From assembly GCF_900111145.1 (NCBI RefSeq), contig NZ_FOIR01000001.1:1743501-1807500 (forward strand): DNA of 64,000 nucleotides. The letters are read 5' to 3'. The position numbers and the translations under genes were made by a program. The notes below the pieces were generated by a model, which saw only the letters and a list, made by a program, of their open reading frames with translations, searched no databases and was not told where the DNA came from. This DNA is from Roseivirga pacifica (lineage in GTDB: Bacteria > Bacteroidota > Bacteroidia > Cytophagales > Cyclobacteriaceae). The first letter of the stretch is position 1; every line of letters begins with the position of its first letter. Positions 11,850 through 22,265 of the stretch are shown piece by piece.

Positions 11850-12173
11850 ATGGCAGAAGAGAAAGAGCAGAAGAATCAGGGGCAGTTAAACATTGAACTT
11901 TCGGAAGAAGTAGCCGAAGGGGAATATGTAAATTTGGCCATGATCGCTCATTCAAACAGTGAGTTTGTAATTGACTTTATTAAAATGATGCCGGGCGTGC
12001 CTAAGGCAAAAGTAAAGTCGAGAATTGTTATAACTCCTGAACATGCCAAGCGATTGCTTTACGCCCTAAAGGACAATGTCGACAAGTACGAGAAACACTT
12101 TGGGTCAATAAAGCAAGCAGACGAACCACCTAAGTTTCCGATGAACTTCGGAGGTACGGTAGGAGAAGCCTAA
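11850..12173 (+). CDS. DUF3467 domain protein
   Basis: This 107-residue protein starts six bases after rpoC and ends just before a strong terminator, so it is the last gene of the rpoBC transcript. The core (about residues 17-88) contains EYVNLAMIAHSNSEFVIDFIKMMPG and KSRIVITPEHAKRLLYALKDN, which match the DUF3467 family as I know it. It has no signal peptide or membrane span and is probably cytosolic. Function is unknown; its place behind rpoC invites a link with RNA polymerase, but that is conjecture. Confidence 0.85.
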   Translation: MAEEKEQKNQGQLNIELSEEVAEGEYVNLAMIAHSNSEFVIDFIKMMPGVPKAKVKSRIVITPEHAKRLLYALKDNVDKYEKHFGSIKQADEPPKFPMNFGGTVGEA

Positions 12174-12183
12174 AAAATAGTAA

Positions 12184-12210
12184 AGCCAGTCGAATGACTG
12201 GCTTTTTTTC
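12184..12210 (+). terminator. Rho-independent terminator of the rpoBC operon
   Basis: AGCCAGTC (12184-12191), loop GAAT, GACTGGCT (12196-12203), then TTTTTT: a perfect 8-bp stem with a T-tract. It separates the rpoBC operon from the str operon. Confidence 0.93.
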
Positions 12211-12404
12211 GTTTTAAGTAATTTGACTCGTTTTTTTGGATTGGAATCTAGTTTACTGAATCATCCTTTACTCACCCAATCACTTCATTACTTCTTGCCC
12301 CAGAACTAAACACCTCAACACTTTCCAACCTCGCTACAAAATTACCTAATCAGTATATCTTCAAATCATCGAATTTGCTTCGCTATTTAATTTACTTTCA
12401 GCTA
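12211..12404. other. Spacer between the rpoBC terminator and the rpsL promoter
   Basis: The 310-base gap between the DUF3467 gene and rpsL holds the terminator (12184-12210) and the promoter (12405-12435). In this intervening AT-rich stretch I see no ORF, RNA gene or convincing repeat. Confidence 0.6.
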
Positions 12405-12435
12405 TTTGTTCTTATTAATCCTTTCACTACCTTTG
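12405..12435 (+). promoter_or_regulatory. Promoter of the str operon (rpsL)
   Basis: TTTG (12405-12408), 19 bases, TACCTTTG (12428-12435): a full match to the Bacteroidota consensus. CAGTCCG follows directly. The expected leader to rpsL is about 45 bases. Confidence 0.8.
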
Positions 12436-12483
12436 CAGTCCGAAAATTGTAACTAGGAATAATTAAAATCTAAAGAACGGTAA

Positions 12484-12864
12484 ATGCCTACTATACAACA
12501 ACTAGTAAGAAAGGGCAGAAAGAAATTGACTTCGAAGTCAAAATCTCCAGCACTTGATAGCTGCCCGCAAAGAAGAGGGGTTTGTACAAGGGTTTACACT
12601 ACCACGCCTAAAAAACCAAACTCTGCTATGAGAAAAGTAGCAAGGGTAAGGTTAACAAACGGTAAGGAAGTAAACGCCTATATCCCAGGAGAAGGTCACA
12701 ACCTTCAGGAACACTCAATTGTATTGATCAGAGGAGGTAGAGTAAAAGACCTTCCAGGTGTAAGATACCACATCATTCGTGGTGCACTCGATACTGCTGG
12801 TGTAAATGGACGTCTTCAAAGAAGATCGAAATACGGTGCTAAACGCCCTAAAGACAAAAAATAG
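12484..12864 (+). CDS. rpsL: 30S ribosomal protein S12
   Basis: S12 (126 aa) lies at the decoding centre. The loops [18 protein letters not shown] and [17 protein letters not shown] carry lysines at the two positions whose substitution gives streptomycin resistance elsewhere, so the sequence is of the susceptible type. It is the first gene of the str operon. Confidence 0.98.
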   Translation: MPTIQQLVRKGRKKLTSKSKSPALDSCPQRRGVCTRVYTTTPKKPNSAMRKVARVRLTNGKEVNAYIPGEGHNLQEHSIVLIRGGRVKDLPGVRYHIIRGALDTAGVNGRLQRRSKYGAKRPKDKK

Positions 12865-12880
12865 ACAATTTTATTAAGCA

Positions 12881-13348
12881 ATGAGAAAAGCTAAACCAAA
12901 GAAGAGATATATTCTTCCCGATCCGAAGTTCAAAGATACTTTGGTAACAAAGTTTGTGAACTACCTTATGGTCGATGGAAAGAAGAGTATTGCCTACAGT
13001 ATTTTCTACGATGCAGTTGAGCTTGTAGAAAAGCGTACTGGTGAGAATGGTCTTGAGACTTGGAAGAAAGCATTGAGTAACATCATGCCATCTGTCGAAG
13101 TGAAGTCAAGAAGAGTAGGTGGTGCTACTTTTCAGGTTCCTACAGAAGTAAGACCTGGCCGTAAAACTTCACTCGGCATTAAGTGGATGATTATGTTCGC
13201 TAGAAAACGAGGTGAGAAGACAATGATGGAAAGACTAGCGGGCGAGATCATCGCAGCCTCTAAAGGTGAGGGAGCAGCGGTTAAGAAGAAGGATGACACC
13301 CACAGAATGGCCGATGCAAACAAAGCATTTTCACACTTTAGATTTTAA
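12881..13348 (+). CDS. rpsG: 30S ribosomal protein S7
   Basis: S7 (155 aa) nucleates assembly of the 30S head and contacts the E-site tRNA. Recognised by [23 protein letters not shown] and the C-terminal [17 protein letters not shown]. It lies 16 bases after rpsL and 13 before fusA. In other bacteria S7 is the autogenous repressor of this operon; I see no specific site for that here. Confidence 0.97.
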   Translation: MRKAKPKKRYILPDPKFKDTLVTKFVNYLMVDGKKSIAYSIFYDAVELVEKRTGENGLETWKKALSNIMPSVEVKSRRVGGATFQVPTEVRPGRKTSLGIKWMIMFARKRGEKTMMERLAGEIIAASKGEGAAVKKKDDTHRMADANKAFSHFRF

Positions 13349-13361
13349 TTCCTAAACTACA

Positions 13362-15461
13362 ATGGCAAGAGATTTAAAATTCACTCGAAATATCGGTATC
13401 GCAGCTCACATCGATGCCGGTAAAACGACTACCACCGAGCGTATTCTTTATTATACTGGTGTTTCTCACAAAATTGGTGAGGTGCACGATGGTGCTGCAA
13501 CCATGGACTGGATGGAGCAAGAGCAGGAAAGAGGTATTACTATTACTTCTGCTGCTACTACCGTGTTCTGGCCTTATAAAGGAGACGAGTACCACATCAA
13601 CATTATTGACACTCCTGGTCACGTTGACTTTACCGTAGAGGTAAACCGTTCATTGCGTGTGTTGGATGGTCTAGTGTTCTTGTTCTCGGCTGTAGATGGT
13701 GTTGAACCACAATCAGAAACTAACTGGAGACTTGCAGATAACTACAATGTTGCTCGTCTTGGTTTTGTAAATAAAATGGACCGTGCTGGTGCTGACTTCT
13801 TAAACGTGTGTAAGCAGGTTAAAGAAATGTTGGGTACTAAAGCAGTGCCTCTTCAGTTGCCTATCGGTGCTGAAGAAACTTTCAAAGGAGTTGTTGACTT
13901 GGTTGAAAACAAAGCCATCGTTTGGAACGAGGAAGACCAAGGAATGACTTACGAGGAAATCGAGATTCCTGCTGATATGGCTGATGAAGTAGAAGAGTAC
14001 AGAGAGTACCTTCTTGAGGCTATTGCAGAGTATGACGATACTTTGATGGAGAAATTCTTCGAAGATCCTAACTCGATTACTAAAGAGGAAATTATTGCTG
14101 CCTTGAGACAGGCTACTATTAACTTGGACTTTGTGCCAATGCTTTGTGGTTCTGCCTTCAAAAACAAAGGTGTTCAGTCTATGCTGAACTACGTAATGGA
14201 GCTACTTCCTTCTCCTCTTGACAGAGATAACATCGTAGGTACTGATCCAGATACAGAAGAGAAGACTACAAGAAAGCCAGAAGCAGATGGTCCATTTGCA
14301 GCTTTGGCCTTCAAAATTGCAACCGACCCATTTGTAGGTCGCCTTTGCTTCGTAAGATCTTACTCTGGTACATTGAATTCAGGTTCTTACGTATTCAATA
14401 CTAGAACTAACAAGAAAGAGCGTATCTCGCGTATCTTCCAAATGCACGCTAACAAGCAGAACGCAATTGAATCATTGCACCCTGGTGATATCGCTGCAGT
14501 AGTTGGTTTTAAAGATATTAAAACGGGTGATACCCTTTGTGACGAGAAAAACAAGATTGTTCTTGAATCAATGGTATTCCCTGATCCAGTAATCGGTTAT
14601 GCTATTGAGCCTAAAACTCAGGCTGACGTAGATAAGTTAGGTATGGCTATCGCTAAGTTGGTAGAAGAAGATCCGACCCTAACTGTAAATACTGACGAAG
14701 AAACTGGACAAACTATCCTTAGAGGTATGGGTGAGCTTCACCTTGATATCATCATGGATCGTTTGAAGAGAGAATTTAAGGTTGAAGTAAACCAAGGTGC
14801 TCCTCAGGTAGCTTACAAAGAGTCTATCAATAGCAATATTGAGCATAAAGAGGTTTATAAGAAACAATCAGGTGGTAAGGGTAAATTCGCAGATATTTCA
14901 TTTGAGCTTGGCCCTGCAGACGAGGATTTCGAAGGCGAAGGTCTTCAGTTCGTAAACCAAATTGTAGGTGGTGTAATTCCTAAAGAATTTATCCCTGCAA
15001 TTGAAAAAGGGTTCAAGTCTGCAATGATTAACGGTCCTTTGGCTGGTTACCCAGTAGAAACCATGAAGGTTCGTTTGTTCCACGGTTCTTTCCACGATGT
15101 GGATTCAGATGCACTATCTTTTGAGTTAGCAGCAAGAATCGGTTTCAAAGAAGCTGGTAGAAAAGCTAGTCCAAAATTGATGGAGCCAGTTATGTCTGTA
15201 GATGTTGTAACACCAGATGAGTACACAGGTTCTATTACTGGTGATTTGAACAGAAGACGTGGTATCATGAGAGGTATGGATACAAAAGGTACTTCAACTG
15301 TTATTAAAGCTGCTGTTCCTTTGTCTGAACTATTTGGTTATGTAACTGATTTGAGAACAATGTCTTCTGGTAGAGCTACGGCTTCATTGACATTCTCTCA
15401 CTACGATGCAGTACCAAATAACCTTGCAGAAGAGGTTATCAAGAAAAGCAAAGGTGAATAA
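13362..15461 (+). CDS. fusA: Elongation factor G
   Basis: EF-G (699 aa) is the translocase GTPase. G1 is [15 protein letters not shown] (about residues 15-29), the switch II motif is DTPGHVDF and G4 is NKMD. The C-terminal domains IV-V include the [22 protein letters not shown] segment and [15 protein letters not shown]. There is a single full-length copy in the canonical rpsL-rpsG-fusA order. Confidence 0.98.
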   Translation: MARDLKFTRNIGIAAHIDAGKTTTTERILYYTGVSHKIGEVHDGAATMDWMEQEQERGITITSAATTVFWPYKGDEYHINIIDTPGHVDFTVEVNRSLRVLDGLVFLFSAVDGVEPQSETNWRLADNYNVARLGFVNKMDRAGADFLNVCKQVKEMLGTKAVPLQLPIGAEETFKGVVDLVENKAIVWNEEDQGMTYEEIEIPADMADEVEEYREYLLEAIAEYDDTLMEKFFEDPNSITKEEIIAALRQATINLDFVPMLCGSAFKNKGVQSMLNYVMELLPSPLDRDNIVGTDPDTEEKTTRKPEADGPFAALAFKIATDPFVGRLCFVRSYSGTLNSGSYVFNTRTNKKERISRIFQMHANKQNAIESLHPGDIAAVVGFKDIKTGDTLCDEKNKIVLESMVFPDPVIGYAIEPKTQADVDKLGMAIAKLVEEDPTLTVNTDEETGQTILRGMGELHLDIIMDRLKREFKVEVNQGAPQVAYKESINSNIEHKEVYKKQSGGKGKFADISFELGPADEDFEGEGLQFVNQIVGGVIPKEFIPAIEKGFKSAMINGPLAGYPVETMKVRLFHGSFHDVDSDALSFELAARIGFKEAGRKASPKLMEPVMSVDVVTPDEYTGSITGDLNRRRGIMRGMDTKGTSTVIKAAVPLSELFGYVTDLRTMSSGRATASLTFSHYDAVPNNLAEEVIKKSKGE

Positions 15462-15479
15462 GCTGTAAATAAGAAAAAG

Positions 15480-15785
15480 ATGACACAAAAAATTAGAATT
15501 AAGCTAAAGTCATACGATCACAACCTGGTGGATAAGTCATCAGAGAAAATCGTGAGAGCCGTAAAAACTACCGGTGCTATTGTTAGTGGTCCAATTCCAT
15601 TGCCAACAGTAAAGGAGAAGTTTACAGTGTTGAGATCACCACACGTGAACAAGAAGTCGCGTGAGCAATTTCAGCTTTGTACTTACAAAAGATTGGTAGA
15701 TATCTACTCTTCAAGCGCTAAAACTGTAGACGCTTTGATGAAGTTGGAATTGCCATCTGGTGTAGATGTAGAAATCAAGGTTTAA
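15480..15785 (+). CDS. rpsJ: 30S ribosomal protein S10
   Basis: S10 (101 aa) is a 30S head protein that also pairs with NusB in antitermination. Conserved [25 protein letters not shown] is present. It closes the str transcript: a strong terminator follows 20 bases after its stop, so it is uncoupled from rplC, unlike the E. coli S10 operon. Confidence 0.97.
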   Translation: MTQKIRIKLKSYDHNLVDKSSEKIVRAVKTTGAIVSGPIPLPTVKEKFTVLRSPHVNKKSREQFQLCTYKRLVDIYSSSAKTVDALMKLELPSGVDVEIKV

Positions 15786-15805
15786 TACCTATAAACGAAT
15801 AATAC

Positions 15806-15841
15806 AAAAGAGGCTTTCCGTTTAGGAATAGCCTCTTTTTT
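15806..15841 (+). terminator. Rho-independent terminator after rpsJ
   Basis: AAAAGAGGCTTTCC (15806-15819), loop GTTTA, GGAATAGCCTCTTTTTT (15825-15841): a 13-14 bp stem with one bulge and a T-run. It ends the str operon. Confidence 0.93.
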
Positions 15842-15911
15842 ATGGTTAATAATTAAGGAGTTACGGTATTGTAACTGATTCTAAAATATTGGATGAAATT
15901 TTTCCTAACCT

Positions 15912-15943
15912 ATTGGGAAGAAAATATTAATTCCATATCTTTG
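15912..15943 (+). promoter_or_regulatory. Promoter of the S10-type operon (rplC) and leader hairpin
   Basis: ATTG (15912-15915, one mismatch to TTTG), a 20-base spacer and TATCTTTG (15936-15943), followed by CAGTCCG. The leader of about 45 bases contains a perfect hairpin, CACTGT (15962-15967) with ACAGTG (15972-15977), 18 bases before the rplC start. It could be an autogenous control site, which is unproven. Confidence 0.7.
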
Positions 15944-15995
15944 CAGTCCGTTTCTCGGGAGCACTGTGTGTACAGTGTTTTAAACAGTTAAGAAA

Positions 15996-16628
15996 ATGTC
16001 TGGAATAATCGGAAAAAAAATCGGAATGACTAGCGTATTTGGTGCCGATGGACGTAATGTCGCATGCACAGTGATACAGGCTGGTCCTTGCGTAATAACG
16101 CAAGTAAAAAATGAGGAGAAAGACGGTTATAAAGCAGTTCAGTTAGCGTATGGTGAGCGTAAAGAAAAAAACACGCCTAAAGCGCTAAAAGGACACTTTA
16201 AAAAAGCGAACACTACTCCTAAGATGAATGTAGTTGAGTTCCGAAATTTCCGTGAGGAATTTGAAGGCCAAGTAGAGCTCGGTAGCGAGATCAAAGTAGA
16301 CGAGGTTTTCAAAGAGGGTGATTTTGTAGACGCCATTGGAACTTCTAAAGGTAAAGGTTTCCAAGGGGTTGTGAAGAGACACAACTTCGGTGGTGTAGGT
16401 CAGGCTACTCACGGTCAGCACAATAGAATGAGAGCTCCTGGTTCTATTGGCGGTGCTTCATACCCTGCAAGAGTATTCAAAGGAATGCGAATGGCAGGTA
16501 GAATGGGTAACGATCGCGTTAAAGTGATCAACCTTGAAGTGTTGAAAGTGGTTCCTGAAAAGAACCTTATCGTAGTCAGTGGATCTATCCCTGGTGCTAA
16601 AAATTCAATCGTAGTCCTAGAGAAATAA
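15996..16628 (+). CDS. rplC: 50S ribosomal protein L3
   Basis: L3 (210 aa) is an early 50S assembly protein whose loop reaches the peptidyl-transferase centre. Begins [15 protein letters not shown]; the central loop [20 protein letters not shown] (about residues 132-151) and [18 protein letters not shown] are intact. It is the first gene of the S10-type operon. Confidence 0.98.
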   Translation: MSGIIGKKIGMTSVFGADGRNVACTVIQAGPCVITQVKNEEKDGYKAVQLAYGERKEKNTPKALKGHFKKANTTPKMNVVEFRNFREEFEGQVELGSEIKVDEVFKEGDFVDAIGTSKGKGFQGVVKRHNFGGVGQATHGQHNRMRAPGSIGGASYPARVFKGMRMAGRMGNDRVKVINLEVLKVVPEKNLIVVSGSIPGAKNSIVVLEK

Positions 16629-16632
16629 GAAG

Positions 16633-17259
16633 ATGGAGATTGCAGTATTAAAAAATAGCGGAGAAGATACCGGAAGAAAAGTAAATCTTTCTGACGAAAT
16701 CTTCGGCATTGAACCAAATGATCACGCGATCTACCTAGATGTTAAGCAATTCTTGGCTAACCAACGCCAAGGTACGCATAAGTCTAAAGAGAGAGCAGAG
16801 ATTGCTGGATCTACAAAAAAGATCAAGAGACAAAAGGGTACAGGTACAGCCCGTGCGGGTAGTATCAAATCTCCAGTGTTTAGAGGTGGTGGTCGTGTAT
16901 TCGGTCCTCAACCTAGAAACTACAGCTTCAAACTGAATAAGAAACTTAAGCAGTTAGCTAGAAAATCAGCATTGGCTTATAAAGCTAAAGATCAGAACGT
17001 ATTGGTTTTGGAAGACTTCAACTTCGAGGCACCAAAAACTAAAGACTTCATCAACGTGCTGAATAACATTTCTGTAAACGGAAAGAAAACATTGGTAGTG
17101 TTGGGCGACAACAATAAGAATGTAATCCTTTCTGGTAGAAACATACAGAATGCTAAGGTTACTACAGCCGATTCATTAAATACTTACGATGTATTGAATG
17201 CTGAAAGCTTGGTGCTTAGTGAGAGTTCAATAGAGAAAATTGAAAACCTTCTAAAGTAA
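16633..17259 (+). CDS. rplD: 50S ribosomal protein L4
   Basis: L4 (208 aa) lines the peptide exit tunnel; in E. coli it also represses the S10 operon. The long tunnel loop is represented by [20 protein letters not shown] and [19 protein letters not shown]. It lies four bases after rplC. Confidence 0.97.
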   Translation: MEIAVLKNSGEDTGRKVNLSDEIFGIEPNDHAIYLDVKQFLANQRQGTHKSKERAEIAGSTKKIKRQKGTGTARAGSIKSPVFRGGGRVFGPQPRNYSFKLNKKLKQLARKSALAYKAKDQNVLVLEDFNFEAPKTKDFINVLNNISVNGKKTLVVLGDNNKNVILSGRNIQNAKVTTADSLNTYDVLNAESLVLSESSIEKIENLLK

Positions 17260-17266
17260 TATCAAG

Positions 17267-17554
17267 ATGAGCATTTTGAAGAAGCCTTTAGTAACGGAAA
17301 AAGTATCAGCCTTAAACGAAAAAGGTAAGTATGGTTTCATTGTTGACGTAAACGCCAACAAAGTAGAAATCAAGAAGGCTGTAGAAGATATGTATGGTGT
17401 AACCGTTGAAGACGTAAACACTATGAAATACCAAGGCAAAGCTAAGTCTAGATACACAAAGTCTAGAATTGTGTCTGGTAGAACGAATTCATTTAAAAAA
17501 GCAATCGTCACAGTTGCAGAAGGAGAAGTAATCGACTTTTACAGCGGAATTTAA
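17267..17554 (+). CDS. rplW: 50S ribosomal protein L23
   Basis: L23 (95 aa) sits at the tunnel exit and docks trigger factor and SRP. Recognised by ILKKPLVTEKVSALNEKGKY and VDVNANKVEIKKAVEDMYGV. It lies between rplD and rplB with gaps of 7 and 10 bases. Confidence 0.97.
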   Translation: MSILKKPLVTEKVSALNEKGKYGFIVDVNANKVEIKKAVEDMYGVTVEDVNTMKYQGKAKSRYTKSRIVSGRTNSFKKAIVTVAEGEVIDFYSGI

Positions 17555-17564
17555 TTGAAGAAAA

Positions 17565-18386
17565 ATGGGCGTTAAGAAACTTAGACCAATGACTCCAGGT
17601 ACCAGGAACAGACTAGCTCCTGACTTCGCGGATTTGACTTCATCAACTCCGGAAAAGTCACTTTTAGTTCCTGCAAAGAGATCTGGCGGTCGTAACAATA
17701 CAGGTAAAATGACCATGCGCTACATTGGTGGTGGTCACAAGAAGAAAATTAGAATCGTAGACTTCAAGCGTGAGAAATTCGATGTTCCTGCTACTGTGAA
17801 GTCTGTAGAGTACGATCCCACCCGCTCAGCAAGAGTAGCACTTTTGTTCTACGCTGATGGTGAAAAAAGATACATCATTGCTCCAGAAGGAATCAAGGTT
17901 GGCCAGCAAGTAATTTCTGGTGAGTCTGTAGCTCCTGAAGTGGGTAATGCACTGCCTTTGTCGAAAATTCCTTTGGGTACAATCATCCACAACGTGGAAT
18001 TGCAACCTGGAAAAGGAGCAGCTATGGCAAGAAGCGCAGGATCTTATGTTCAGTTAGTTGCTCGTGATGGTAAGTATGCTACGGTAAAACTTCCTTCAGG
18101 AGAAATGAGAAACGTGTTAGTTACATGTATGGCTACCGTTGGCTCTGTTGGTAACGCTGAGCACATGAACGTAAAACTTGGTAAGGCCGGTAGAAAACGC
18201 TGGTTAGGAAGAAGACCAAGAGTAAGAGGTGTAGCTATGAACCCAGTTGATCACCCAATGGGTGGTGGTGAGGGTAGATCTTCAGGAGGTCACCCAAGAT
18301 CTAGAAACGGTTTGTACGCTAAAGGGCAAAAGACCAGAACACCTAAGAAGTATTCTAACAGACTAATCATCGGTAAAAAGAAATAA
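17565..18386 (+). CDS. rplB: 50S ribosomal protein L2
   Basis: L2 (273 aa) is needed for subunit association and peptidyl-transferase activity. The conserved C-terminal segment [19 protein letters not shown] carries the key histidine; [20 protein letters not shown] is the N-terminal RNA-binding part. Length is normal. Confidence 0.98.
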   Translation: MGVKKLRPMTPGTRNRLAPDFADLTSSTPEKSLLVPAKRSGGRNNTGKMTMRYIGGGHKKKIRIVDFKREKFDVPATVKSVEYDPTRSARVALLFYADGEKRYIIAPEGIKVGQQVISGESVAPEVGNALPLSKIPLGTIIHNVELQPGKGAAMARSAGSYVQLVARDGKYATVKLPSGEMRNVLVTCMATVGSVGNAEHMNVKLGKAGRKRWLGRRPRVRGVAMNPVDHPMGGGEGRSSGGHPRSRNGLYAKGQKTRTPKKYSNRLIIGKKK

Positions 18387-18389
18387 GAC

Positions 18390-18665
18390 ATGGCACGTTC
18401 ATTAAAGAAAGGACCATACATTGATTTCAGACTTGAGAATAAGGTAGATGCCATGAATGAGTCAGGTAAGAAATCAGTAATCAAGACCTGGTCAAGAAGG
18501 TCAATGATTTCTCCAGACTTTGTAGGCCACACCTTTGCCGTGCACAACGGTAACAAGTTTATCCCTGTTTTTGTAACAGAGAACATGGTGGGCCACAAAC
18601 TAGGTGAATTCGCACCTACAAGAAACTTTAGAGGTCACATTGCTAAAAAGGATAAGAAGAGATAA
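18390..18665 (+). CDS. rpsS: 30S ribosomal protein S19
   Basis: S19 (91 aa) is a 30S head protein near the A-site finger. Recognised by [37 protein letters not shown] and [16 protein letters not shown]. It lies three bases after rplB and two before rplV. Confidence 0.98.
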   Translation: MARSLKKGPYIDFRLENKVDAMNESGKKSVIKTWSRRSMISPDFVGHTFAVHNGNKFIPVFVTENMVGHKLGEFAPTRNFRGHIAKKDKKR

Positions 18666-18667
18666 TC

Positions 18668-19066
18668 ATGGAAGCAGTAGCTAAATTAAATAACGTTCCT
18701 ACTTCTCCTCGTAAAATGCGCATGGTTGCAGACTTGATCAGAGGTGAGAAAGTGAACACGGCCCTGAACATTTTGAAGTTCGAGCCTAAAGAAGGTGCAG
18801 CGAGACTTGAGAAACTTTTGTTATCTGCAATCTCTAACTGGCAAGCGAAAAACGAAGATGCTCGTTTGGAAGATGCTGACCTTTTCATCAAAGAGATCCG
18901 TGTAGACGGTGGCAGAATGCTGAAACGTTTGAGACCTGCTCCTCAGGGTAGAGCTCACCGTATCAGAAAAAGATCGAATCATGTAACACTAGTAGTTGAT
19001 GCTAAGAATCAGGCTGCTGTTACCGCTGACGAAACTGAAGTAGAATCAAACGAAAAAGATAATTAA
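18668..19066 (+). CDS. rplV: 50S ribosomal protein L22
   Basis: L22 (132 aa) extends a beta-hairpin into the exit tunnel. Core motifs are [20 protein letters not shown] and [21 protein letters not shown]. An acidic tail of about 18 residues ([14 protein letters not shown]) makes it longer than the 110 aa of E. coli; such tails occur in Bacteroidota. Confidence 0.97.
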   Translation: MEAVAKLNNVPTSPRKMRMVADLIRGEKVNTALNILKFEPKEGAARLEKLLLSAISNWQAKNEDARLEDADLFIKEIRVDGGRMLKRLRPAPQGRAHRIRKRSNHVTLVVDAKNQAAVTADETEVESNEKDN

Positions 19067-19069
19067 GAC

Positions 19070-19783
19070 ATGGGACAGAAGGTAAACCCTGTAGGTCTAA
19101 GATTAGGAATCGTAAGAGGCTGGGACTCTAGCTGGTACGGTGGAAAAGATTTCTCTAACAAATTGGTAGAGGATCAGGAAATCAGAAAATACATCAGCGC
19201 ACGTATTCCTAAAGGCGGAATCTCTAAAGTAATTATCGAGCGTACGATCAAAAGAATCACTATTACTGTGCACACTGCCAGACCAGGTGTTGTAATCGGT
19301 AAAGGTGGTCAAGAAGTAGACCGTATTAAGGAAGAATTGAAGAAGCTTACAGGCAAAGATGTTCAAATCAACATCTTTGAAATTAAGCGCCCAGAATTGG
19401 ATGCTAAACTTGTAGGTGAATCTATAGCACAACAGCTTCAGGCAAGAATTTCTTACAGAAGAGCCATGAAGCAAGCCATTGCATCGGCTGTTAGAGTAGG
19501 TGCTCAAGGGATCAAGATCAAGTGTTCAGGTCGTTTGGGTGGTGCTGAAATGGCACGTACCGAAATGTATAAAGAAGGAAGAATTCCTTTGCATACATTA
19601 AGAGCCGACATCGATTATGCTATTTCTGAAGCAGACACGGTGTATGGTAAAATCGGAATCAAAGTTTGGATCTTCAAAGGTGAGGTTTATGGTAAAAGAG
19701 ACCTTTCTCCTAACGTAGGTGCTTCCAACCAAATGGGTGGCGGAGGCAGAGGTGGCCGTAGACCAAACAGAAGAAAGAAGTAA
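19070..19783 (+). CDS. rpsC: 30S ribosomal protein S3
   Basis: S3 (237 aa) lines the mRNA entry tunnel. Begins [20 protein letters not shown]; a KH domain follows with the [14 protein letters not shown] loop (about residues 79-92), then [27 protein letters not shown] in the C-terminal domain. It ends in a basic Gly/Arg-rich tail. Confidence 0.98.
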   Translation: MGQKVNPVGLRLGIVRGWDSSWYGGKDFSNKLVEDQEIRKYISARIPKGGISKVIIERTIKRITITVHTARPGVVIGKGGQEVDRIKEELKKLTGKDVQINIFEIKRPELDAKLVGESIAQQLQARISYRRAMKQAIASAVRVGAQGIKIKCSGRLGGAEMARTEMYKEGRIPLHTLRADIDYAISEADTVYGKIGIKVWIFKGEVYGKRDLSPNVGASNQMGGGGRGGRRPNRRKK

Positions 19784-19809
19784 GTTTTCACCTTTAAAAA
19801 GAAGAGAAG

Positions 19810-20229
19810 ATGTTACAGCCAAAAAGAACGAAATTTAGAAAAATGCAGAAGGGTCGTGTGAAAGGCGTTGCACAACGCGGTCACACTTTATCCTTCGGAA
19901 CATTTGGTATAAAATCGCTAGAGCCAGGTTGGATTACCAGCCGCCAAATTGAGGCAGCTCGTATTGCGATGACAAGAGCTATGAAAAGAGAAGGTCAAGT
20001 TTGGATTAGAATTTTTCCAGACAAGCCAATTACCTCTAAGCCAGCCGAAGTAAGGATGGGTAAAGGTAAAGGTGCTCCTTCATACTGGGTAGCTGTAGTA
20101 AAGCCTGGTACTATTCTATTTGAATCTGCCGGTGTAAATGTTGAGTTGGCTAAAGAAGCCTTGAGACTTGCTGCTCAGAAGCTTCCGATATCAACAAAAT
20201 TTGTTGTACGTAGAGATTACGTTGGATAG
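19810..20229 (+). CDS. rplP: 50S ribosomal protein L16
   Basis: L16 (139 aa) positions A-site tRNA in the 50S subunit. Recognised by [38 protein letters not shown] and the C-terminal [15 protein letters not shown]. It lies 26 bases after rpsC and two before rpmC. Confidence 0.98.
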   Translation: MLQPKRTKFRKMQKGRVKGVAQRGHTLSFGTFGIKSLEPGWITSRQIEAARIAMTRAMKREGQVWIRIFPDKPITSKPAEVRMGKGKGAPSYWVAVVKPGTILFESAGVNVELAKEALRLAAQKLPISTKFVVRRDYVG

Positions 20230-20231
20230 TT

Positions 20232-20426
20232 ATGAAAAATTCAGAAATCAAAGCGCTCACTGTTGAGGAGCTTCAAGAGAAAATTAAAACTGAGTCTGAT
20301 GGCCTTCAAAAGCTTAATTTCGCTCATGCAATTTCTCCGATTGAAAATCCAATGAAAATTAAGCAAGCAAAGAAAACGCTTGCTCGATTGAAAACTGAAT
20401 TGAGAGCAAAGGAACTTGCAAAATAA
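20232..20426 (+). CDS. rpmC: 50S ribosomal protein L29
   Basis: L29 (64 aa) is a helical protein at the tunnel exit beside L23. The N-terminal helix [17 protein letters not shown] and the C-terminal [20 protein letters not shown] are typical. It starts two bases after rplP. Confidence 0.96.
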   Translation: MKNSEIKALTVEELQEKIKTESDGLQKLNFAHAISPIENPMKIKQAKKTLARLKTELRAKELAK

Positions 20427-20433
20427 GAATCGC

Positions 20434-20691
20434 ATGGAGACCAGAAATCTTAGAAAAGAGAGAATCGGTGTGGTGACCAGCAACAAAATGGATAAGTCCA
20501 TTACTGTGCAGGTTGAGCGTAAAGAGAAGCACCCGATTTATGGTAAGTTTATTAAGAAAACTACCAAATTTGCGGCTCATGACGAAAAAAATGATTGCGG
20601 TATCGGTGATACTGTTAAAATCATGGAGACTCGTCCGCTGAGTAAGAATAAGCGCTGGAGATTAGTAGAAATTATTGAAAGAGCTAAGTAA
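20434..20691 (+). CDS. rpsQ: 30S ribosomal protein S17
   Basis: S17 (85 aa) is a primary 16S rRNA binder. Motifs: [33 protein letters not shown] and [20 protein letters not shown]. An earlier in-frame ATG at 20416 would overlap rpmC and add six residues outside the family; ATG 20434, seven bases after rpmC, gives the standard N terminus. Confidence 0.97.
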   Translation: METRNLRKERIGVVTSNKMDKSITVQVERKEKHPIYGKFIKKTTKFAAHDEKNDCGIGDTVKIMETRPLSKNKRWRLVEIIERAK

Positions 20692-20693
20692 TC

Positions 20694-21062
20694 ATGATCA
20701 GACAAGAAAGTAGATTGAACGTTGCTGACAACAGTGGAGCCAAAGAAGTTTTGGTTATCCGCGTGTTGGGGGGTACTAAGAAAAAGTACGCTACCGTAGG
20801 CGACAAAATTGTGGTCTCTGTGAAGTCTGCTCATTCTTCTAGTAACCTGAAAAAAGGTACTGTATCAAAAGCAGTAATTGTAAGAACAAAGAAAGAAGTT
20901 CGTAGAAAGGACGGTTCTTACATCAGGTTTGAAGATAATGCAGCAGTATTGCTGAACCAGAACGATGAGCCAAGAGGTACTCGTATGTTCGGACCTGTGG
21001 CTAGAGAATTGCGTGAAAAGCAATTCATGAAGATTGTTTCATTGGCTCCAGAAGTATTGTAA
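20694..21062 (+). CDS. rplN: 50S ribosomal protein L14
   Basis: L14 (122 aa) forms an intersubunit bridge and binds the silencing factor RsfS in other bacteria. Recognised by [19 protein letters not shown] and [20 protein letters not shown]. It is two bases from rpsQ and one base from rplX. Confidence 0.98.
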   Translation: MIRQESRLNVADNSGAKEVLVIRVLGGTKKKYATVGDKIVVSVKSAHSSSNLKKGTVSKAVIVRTKKEVRRKDGSYIRFEDNAAVLLNQNDEPRGTRMFGPVARELREKQFMKIVSLAPEVL

Positions 21063-21063
21063 A

Positions 21064-21411
21064 ATGAAAGCAAAAGAAAACAAAGTGGCAAAACTTCACG
21101 TGCGCAAAGGCGACACTGTTAAGGTGCTTTCTGGTAACTCAAAAGGTAAAACCGGAAAAGTATTGGAAGTGTTCCCTTCAAAATATAGAGCTATCGTTGA
21201 GGGCGTTAATGTGGTTTCTAAGCACATCAAACCTTCTGCAGCTAACCCACAAGGTGGAATCGAGAAAACTGAAGCTTCAGTGCACCTTTCTAACCTTATG
21301 GTTGTAGATCCTTCAAACGGTGAGGCTACTCGCATCGGTCGTAAGGCTGATGAAAATGGAAAATTAGTTCGTTACGCTAAAAAATCTGGGGAGGTAATTA
21401 AAAATGGCTAA
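21064..21411 (+). CDS. rplX: 50S ribosomal protein L24
   Basis: L24 (115 aa) is an assembly initiator with a KOW motif ([20 protein letters not shown], about residues 9-28). An upstream ATG at 21034 inside rplN would add ten non-homologous residues; ATG 21064, one base after the rplN stop, is the natural start. Its 3' end overlaps rplE by eight bases, suggesting translational coupling. Confidence 0.96.
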   Translation: MKAKENKVAKLHVRKGDTVKVLSGNSKGKTGKVLEVFPSKYRAIVEGVNVVSKHIKPSAANPQGGIEKTEASVHLSNLMVVDPSNGEATRIGRKADENGKLVRYAKKSGEVIKNG

Positions 21412-21958
21412 TCCAAGATTAAAAGATAAATACCTTAATGAGGTATCTCCTGCACTTAAGGAGAAGTTCGAGTATACTTCAGTTATGCAAGTGCCTAAAA
21501 TCACTAAAGTTGTAGTGAACAAAGGTATTGGTGCTGCTGTAGCCGACAAGAAATTGATTGATGTTGGGGTTGAAGAGTTAACTACCATTACTGGTCAGAA
21601 GGCAGTTCAAACTATCGCTAAAAACTCTATCTCAAACTTTAAGTTGAGAGAAGGTATGCCAATTGGTGCAAGAGTAACCCTTAGAGGTGACAGAATGTAC
21701 GAATTCATCGATCGTTTGTTGAACATCGCGCTACCTCGTGTAAGAGACTTTAGAGGTGTGAAAGACAAAGGCTTTGATGGTCGTGGTAACTACACACTAG
21801 GTGTTAAGGAGCAGATCATCTTCCCTGAGATTTCTATCGATAAGGTGAACAAAATTACTGGTATGGACATCACGTTTGTGACTACTGCCAACACTGATGA
21901 AGAAAGTTATGAATTGCTAAAAGCGATGGGTATGCCTTTCGCTTCTGGTAAAAAATAA
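21404..21958 (+). CDS. rplE: 50S ribosomal protein L5
   Basis: L5 (184 aa) belongs to the central protuberance and contacts 5S rRNA and P-site tRNA. Motifs: [42 protein letters not shown] and [18 protein letters not shown]. It overlaps rplX by eight bases. Confidence 0.98.
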   Translation: MANPRLKDKYLNEVSPALKEKFEYTSVMQVPKITKVVVNKGIGAAVADKKLIDVGVEELTTITGQKAVQTIAKNSISNFKLREGMPIGARVTLRGDRMYEFIDRLLNIALPRVRDFRGVKDKGFDGRGNYTLGVKEQIIFPEISIDKVNKITGMDITFVTTANTDEESYELLKAMGMPFASGKK

Positions 21959-21964
21959 ATCACA

Positions 21965-22234
21965 ATGGCAAGAGAAGCAGTAAAAGCAAGAGAAAGAAAA
22001 AGACAAAAACTTGTAGCTCGTTATGCCGAGAAAAGAGCTCAGCTTAAGGCTGAAGGAGATTACGTGGCATTGGATAAACTTCCAAGAAACTCTTCTCCGG
22101 TTCGTTTGCATAACCGTTGTAAGTTAACTGGTCGTCCTAAAGGTTACATGAGAAAATTTGGTATCTCAAGGGTAACATTTAGAGAAATGGCATCAGCTGG
22201 TAAGATCCCTGGTGTTACTAAAGCGAGCTGGTAA
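21965..22234 (+). CDS. rpsN: 30S ribosomal protein S14 (zinc-free form)
   Basis: S14 (89 aa), a 30S head protein. The short zinc form carries CxxC pairs; this one is the longer C-minus form with only a single Cys in [20 protein letters not shown]. It is the last gene of the rplC transcript; a promoter with a stem-loop follows within 35 bases. Confidence 0.97.
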   Translation: MAREAVKARERKRQKLVARYAEKRAQLKAEGDYVALDKLPRNSSPVRLHNRCKLTGRPKGYMRKFGISRVTFREMASAGKIPGVTKASW

Positions 22235-22265
22235 TTTCTTTTTCTTTTAATAAAAGAAAATATTT

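Noticed and set aside
13414-13638. + strand frame inside fusA
   Set aside because: Alternative frame of the EF-G GTPase domain; leucine-rich by codon shift only.
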